Assembly (NCBI GenBank): GCA_913055135.1
Contig: CAJXJV010000032.1
Location: 1-10,251, forward strand
Direction of reading: 5' to 3'
Source: an uncultured Desulfurobacterium sp.
GTDB lineage: Bacteria; Aquificota; Aquificia; Desulfurobacteriales; Desulfurobacteriaceae
Length of the DNA stretch: 10,251 nucleotides
Position numbers and translations under genes: made by a program. Below the pieces are notes generated by a model. It was given only the letters and a program-made list of their open reading frames with translations, had not been told where the DNA came from and ran no database searches. This document shows, in pieces, positions 6,808-10,251 of this stretch (the first letter of the stretch is position 1; every line of letters starts with the position of its first letter).

Positions 6808-8703
6808 ATGGCTGAGGGGAAACTTGACCATCTGCTGAAAAAGGAAAGCGTTATCCATCCGCCAAAAGAGTTTGTGGAAAAGGCAAACGTAAAAGACTAC
6901 GAATCTGAGTACAGCAGGTTCAGGGAAGACCCAGAAAAATTCTGGGCAAGTGTTGCTGAAGAACTCTTCTGGTACGAAAAGTGGGAGAAAGTTCTTGAGT
7001 GGAACTACCCTTATGCGAAGTGGTTTGTTGGTGGAAAGACAAACATAACTGTTAACGCTCTTGACAGACACGTCAAGAATGGAAAGAGGAACAAAGTTGC
7101 GTTCTTCTGGGAAGATGAGCTTGGAAACGAAAAGGTTGTTACTTACGGTGAACTTTTCAGGCTGGTGAACAAACTGGCGAATGCTCTGAAGGCTGCCGGA
7201 ATCAAAAAGGGAGACAGGGTTGTAATTTACATGCCTCTTGTTGTTGAGCAGGTCGCTGCAATGCTTGCCTGTGCAAGAATCGGAGCTATCCACTCAGTTG
7301 TCTATGCAGGATTCAGCGTTCCAGCTCTCAGACACAGGATAGAGGATGCAGAAGCAAAGCTTGTAATTACAGCAGACGTAACGATTAGAAGAGGAAGAGC
7401 AATTCCTCTCAAGAGAATTGTTGACGAAGCAATTATGGATCTTCCATTCGTTGAACAGATTGTTGTTCTGAGAAGGCTTGAGCCAAAGGTTGACCTTATC
7501 GGTGAAAAGGAAGTTGATTTCTATGAGTTCATCGATGGGCACCTGGACTACTGTGAGCCAGAAGTGATGGATGCAGAAGATCCTCTCTTCATCCTCTACA
7601 CGTCCGGTTCTACAGGTAAACCAAAGGGTGTTCTCCACACAACCGGCGGCTACATGGTTGGAACTTACTACTCAATGAAGACTGTTTTTGATCTGAAAGA
7701 AGATGATGTCTACTGGTGTACTGCTGACCCAGGATGGATTACAGGACACAGCTATATTGTTTATGGACCTCTTGTTGCTGGAGCCACACAGGTTATTGCG
7801 GAAGGAGCTCCAAACTATCCTGATTTTGGAAGATGGTGGGGAATTGTTGAAAAGTACGGTGTAAACATCTTCTATACGGCACCAACTGCCATCAGAATGT
7901 TTATGAGAGCTGGAGAAAAGTGGCCTAACAAGTATGACCTTTCATCTCTCAGGCTTCTTGGTTCTGTTGGTGAGCCTATTAACCCGGAAGCATGGCTCTG
8001 GTATTACAGGGTTATTGGTAAGGAAAGGTGTCCAATTGTTGATACATGGTGGCAAACAGAGACCGGTGCTGTGATGATTACAACAATAGATGGACTTTCA
8101 ATGAAACCCGGAAGAGCGGGGAAACCTGTGCCCGGCGTAATTGCAGAAGTTGTTGATAGAGAAGGTAACCCCGTTGAGGACGATAAGGGTGGTTTCCTTG
8201 TAATCAAGTACCCATGGCCTTCAATGATGAGGACAATCTACAAGAATCCTGAAAGATACGAACAGTACTGGAATACAATTCCAAATTGCTACACTGCCGG
8301 TGACGTTGCAGTGAGAGATAAGGATGGCTACATCATGATTTTAGGTAGGGCGGATGACGTTATCAACGTTTCCGGACACAGAATTGGAACAATGGAGGTT
8401 GAATCTGCTCTTGTATCCCATCCGGCAGTTGCAGAGGCAGCCGTTATCGGTAAGCCTGATCCGGTCAAGGGTGAAACGATTAAAGCTTTTGTGATTCTCA
8501 AAGAAGGTTACAGTGCTTCTGAAAAGCTTGTTGATGACCTCAAGTACCATGTAAGGATGGAGCTTGGAGCTCTTGCAGTTCCATCAGAAATTGAGTTTGT
8601 GGACAAGCTTCCAAAGACAAGAAGCGGTAAGATCATGAGAAGGGTTCTTAAAGCCAAAGAACTGGGAATGGATCCAGGAGACCTTTCAACTCTTGAAGAT
8701 TAA
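6808..8703 (+). CDS. acs: Acetyl-CoA synthetase (AMP-forming acetate-CoA ligase)
   Basis: The enzyme activates acetate with ATP to acetyl-AMP and then forms acetyl-CoA in the cytoplasm. The 631-residue product is close to the family's usual 650. Visible motifs are the ATP-binding loop [11 protein letters not shown] (264-274), [11 protein letters not shown], the acetate-pocket region DTWWQTETG (412-420, including Trp414), [14 protein letters not shown] (from 512, with the hinge aspartate at 517) and the C-terminal TRSGKIMRR with the catalytic lysine at 608. In other bacteria that lysine is the one acetylated to switch the enzyme off. Trp414 favours acetate over larger acids. The start ATG has AGGGAGGAG three bases upstream. 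It lies 10 bases after uvrB, probably on the same transcript, and ends at an intrinsic terminator. In an autotrophic Aquificota-type cell it would serve acetate uptake, which is an inference. Confidence 0.97.
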   Translation: MAEGKLDHLLKKESVIHPPKEFVEKANVKDYESEYSRFREDPEKFWASVAEELFWYEKWEKVLEWNYPYAKWFVGGKTNITVNALDRHVKNGKRNKVAFFWEDELGNEKVVTYGELFRLVNKLANALKAAGIKKGDRVVIYMPLVVEQVAAMLACARIGAIHSVVYAGFSVPALRHRIEDAEAKLVITADVTIRRGRAIPLKRIVDEAIMDLPFVEQIVVLRRLEPKVDLIGEKEVDFYEFIDGHLDYCEPEVMDAEDPLFILYTSGSTGKPKGVLHTTGGYMVGTYYSMKTVFDLKEDDVYWCTADPGWITGHSYIVYGPLVAGATQVIAEGAPNYPDFGRWWGIVEKYGVNIFYTAPTAIRMFMRAGEKWPNKYDLSSLRLLGSVGEPINPEAWLWYYRVIGKERCPIVDTWWQTETGAVMITTIDGLSMKPGRAGKPVPGVIAEVVDREGNPVEDDKGGFLVIKYPWPSMMRTIYKNPERYEQYWNTIPNCYTAGDVAVRDKDGYIMILGRADDVINVSGHRIGTMEVESALVSHPAVAEAAVIGKPDPVKGETIKAFVILKEGYSASEKLVDDLKYHVRMELGALAVPSEIEFVDKLPKTRSGKIMRRVLKAKELGMDPGDLSTLED

Positions 8704-8710
8704 CTGTAGT

Positions 8711-8736
8711 GGGGGCTTTCTGCCCCCTTTACTTTC
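8711..8736 (+). terminator. Intrinsic terminator after acs
   Basis: A perfect six-base stem, GGGGGC (8711-8716) and GCCCCC (8722-8727), encloses the loop TTTCT and is followed by TTTACTTTC. It begins seven bases after the acs stop codon and would end the uvrB-acs transcript. The T-run is interrupted, so efficiency is uncertain. Confidence 0.8.
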
Positions 8737-8884
8737 AACTGACCTTCTTTTCCTTCCCGGGTAAATATCAGAAATAGTCAGGATTACGTTCATACTTTCT
8801 ATTCTGGATTTTTAAAAAATCAAAGTTTGCGAAGAAAAACTGCTTATATTTTCTTGATGAAAAAACCAATTTGCGGAGAAGGTA
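8737..8884. other. Intergenic spacer with upstream region of the U32 gene
   Basis: This AT-rich stretch holds no convincing gene. A TATATT at 8845-8850 is a possible -10 box for the U32 gene, but I see no -35 box at proper spacing (TTGCGA at 8827 is only 12 bases away). A GGAGAAGG element at 8875-8882 is the ribosome binding site for the GTG start at 8885. No riboswitch or strong hairpin was recognised. Confidence 0.4.
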
Positions 8885-10099
8885 GTGAAACCTGAAGTCC
8901 TTTCACCGGCAGGAAATCTTGAAAAACTGAAGTTTGCGATAGATTTCGGAGCTGATGCAGTTTACCTTGGAGGTAAACTTTTTAACCTCAGAGCGAAGGC
9001 GAACAACTTTACCGTTGAAGAAATGGCAGAAGGAATCGATTATGCCCACAAAAGAGGTAGAAAAGTTTATGTAACGTTGAACGCTTTTGCGAGAAACTCC
9101 GATTTCGAAGGAATAGAGACGTTTGTAAAAGAGGTTAAGGAACTTCGTCCGGATGCGTTCATCGTTTCGGATTTAGGTGTCCTTTCCACAGTTAAGAATA
9201 TAGCCCCTGAAGTTGATGTTCACATAAGCACGCAGGCGAACACCACAAACTATAGAGCTGTGAAAGTTTATAGAGACCTTGGGGCAAGCAGAGTTGTCCT
9301 TGCGAGGGAACTCTCAATAGATGAGATAAAGGAAATTAAAGAGAGAGTTCCAGATATGGAAGTAGAGGTGTTTGTCCACGGAGCAATGTGTATGGCTTAC
9401 TCTGGAAGATGTCTACTTTCCAATTACCTTTCTTACAGGGAAAGTAACAGGGGTGCGTGTTCTCAGAGCTGTCGATGGAAGTATTATTTAGTTGAAGAGA
9501 CCCGTCCGGGAGAGTTTATACCGATAGAGGAGGATGAAAAAGGAACATACATATTCAACTCAAAGGATCTCTGTGCTCTTCCACTTCTTGAAAAGCTGAT
9601 AGATACCGGTGTTGATTCTTTGAAAATTGAGGGAAGAGTAAAAAGTGCCTACTACGTTGCTGTTACAACGAGTGTTTACAGGAGAGCTGTTGATCTGATT
9701 TTAAATGACAGGGGAACATTCAGAAAAGAGCTTCCGTTTCTCCTTGAAGAACTTAAAAAAGTTAGTCACAGACCATACACCATAGGATTTCTTTCAGGAA
9801 ACGGAGAGAATCTCCAGCACTACGAGACAAGTTCCTACATAAGGAACTACAAGTTTCTTGCAGTCTTCAAGGATGGAAAGTGGAATGTAAGAAATGCATT
9901 AAAGGTTGGTGATGAAGTAGAGATTTTTACTCCAGATGCGAAGACGAAGAAAACCCTTATAAAAGGCATTCAGATTTTCAGGAAAAATACACTTGAAATG
10001 GTAGAAGTTGCTCATCCGAATCAGATAGCTATTTTAGAACTGGAGGATGAACTGGAAATTCCAGAAAACGCAATATTGAGAAGGAAAGAATCACTTTAG
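8885..10099 (+). CDS. trhP: U32 family protein, TrhP/YegQ-type tRNA hydroxylation enzyme
   Basis: The family is annotated as peptidase U32, but TrhP (YegQ) in E. coli takes part in prephenate-dependent hydroxylation of wobble uridine 34 to 5-hydroxyuridine in tRNA. The product matches the YegQ pattern from end to end: KPEVLSPAGNLEKLKFAIDF at the N-terminus, GADAVYLGG, HISTQAN, VFVHGAMCMAYSGRCLLS, RGACSQSCRW, FNSKDL and SLKIEGRVKS. Cysteines 169, 176, 192 and 196 form the conserved four-cysteine set thought to hold an Fe-S cluster. A beta-rich C-terminal domain spans about 325-400. At 404 residues it is shorter than E. coli YegQ (about 450), mainly lacking an insert after the CRW motif. The start is GTG with GGAGAAGG just upstream. 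Other U32 roles (RlhA, UbiU/UbiV) are less likely. Its stop overlaps the convergent pilC-type gene. Confidence 0.85.
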   Translation: MKPEVLSPAGNLEKLKFAIDFGADAVYLGGKLFNLRAKANNFTVEEMAEGIDYAHKRGRKVYVTLNAFARNSDFEGIETFVKEVKELRPDAFIVSDLGVLSTVKNIAPEVDVHISTQANTTNYRAVKVYRDLGASRVVLARELSIDEIKEIKERVPDMEVEVFVHGAMCMAYSGRCLLSNYLSYRESNRGACSQSCRWKYYLVEETRPGEFIPIEEDEKGTYIFNSKDLCALPLLEKLIDTGVDSLKIEGRVKSAYYVAVTTSVYRRAVDLILNDRGTFRKELPFLLEELKKVSHRPYTIGFLSGNGENLQHYETSSYIRNYKFLAVFKDGKWNVRNALKVGDEVEIFTPDAKTKKTLIKGIQIFRKNTLEMVEVAHPNQIAILELEDELEIPENAILRRKESL

Positions 10100-10251
10100 T
10101 AATTCTCCCATCTTGAAGATTGGTAGATACATAGCGATGATGATAAATCCGATAATTCCTCCTATGAATACCATCATCATTGGTTCTATCAAAGATGTCA
10201 AAGCATCAACAGTTCTATCTACTTCCTCTTCGTAGAAGTCGGCAACTTTGG
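10091..10251 (-). CDS. Type IV pilus / type II secretion inner-membrane protein PilC/GspF, C-terminal fragment
   Basis: Read on the minus strand, the frame enters from the window edge at 10251 and ends in TGA at 10093-10091, giving the last 52 complete codons. The sequence runs VADFYEEEVDRTVDALTSLI, E-P-M-M-M-V-F-I-G-G-I-I-G-F, then a hydrophobic helix and MYLPIFKMGELLK. This is the highly conserved end of the PilC/GspF family: the second T2SSF domain's Y-E-x-E-V-D segment, the L-I-E-P signature, and the last membrane helix. The protein sits in the inner membrane and works with the PilB/PilT or GspE ATPase. Pilus and secretion versions cannot be separated from this fragment, although the layout is typical of PilC. 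The gene overlaps the U32 gene tail to tail by nine bases. Confidence 0.93.
   Translation of the reverse strand, partial: KVADFYEEEVDRTVDALTSLIEPMMMVFIGGIIGFIIIAMYLPIFKMGELLK

Noticed and set aside
6772-7638. Two back-to-back minus-strand frames of 173 and 114 codons opposite acs
   Set aside because: Absence of stops follows from acs codon usage; composition is implausible and acs is intact with all motifs.
8686-8793. Minus-strand 35-residue frame across the acs terminator
   Set aside because: No ribosome site, reads through the terminator stem and into the acs end; basic, low-quality composition.
8857-8895. 12-codon frame that could be a leader peptide for the U32 gene
   Set aside because: No ribosome site before its ATG, no run of regulatory codons and no attenuator hairpin.

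Overview
The window looks like chromosome from a thermophilic bacterium of the Aquificota, most likely near the Desulfurobacteriaceae (Desulfurobacterium/Thermovibrio group). This is inferred from AT-leaning DNA, heavy use of AGA/AGG for arginine, Lys/Glu-rich proteins, a DUF507 protein and the mixture of housekeeping genes. No tRNA, rRNA, CRISPR array, insertion sequence or prophage gene is visible. Almost every base is coding; the two gaps are about 150 and 180 bp.

Layout. (1) 1-183, plus: the last 60 codons of an ABC exporter ATPase. (2) 184-335: a gap holding a possible broken reading frame. (3) 4756 down to 336, minus: a compact six-gene run. In transcription order it encodes a large exported TPR-repeat protein, an 81-residue two-helix membrane protein, a 33-residue single-helix membrane protein, a DUF507 protein, an FtsB/DivIC-like division protein and a 158-residue protein of unknown function. 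Four of the five junctions overlap, and three genes start with GTG or TTG, so translation is probably coupled through the run. A good promoter (TTTAAA, 17 bp, TATAAT) lies just upstream of the TPR gene, partly inside uvrB. (4) 4806-8703, plus: uvrB (nucleotide excision repair) followed 10 bp later by acs (acetyl-CoA synthetase), ending at a clear intrinsic terminator. (5) 8885-10099, plus: a U32-family protein matching TrhP/YegQ, a tRNA wobble-uridine hydroxylation enzyme. (6) 10091-10251, minus: the C-terminal end of a PilC/GspF inner-membrane protein, whose stop codon lies inside the 3' end of the U32 gene.

How the genes fit together. uvrB, acs and trhP are ordinary housekeeping genes with all diagnostic motifs intact. 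The minus-strand run is the less familiar part. It combines an exported repeat-scaffold protein, two small membrane proteins and a divisome-type coiled-coil protein, which suggests a cell-envelope or division role, but only the FtsB resemblance is a family-level argument. The most useful points for follow-up are an overlooked 33-residue membrane protein gene, the tightly packed divergent TPR/uvrB promoter region in which uvrB has no Shine-Dalgarno sequence and may be leaderless, the internally duplicated DUF507 protein, and a possible frameshifted gene remnant at 201-386. I found nothing that clearly amounts to a new defence or mobile system.
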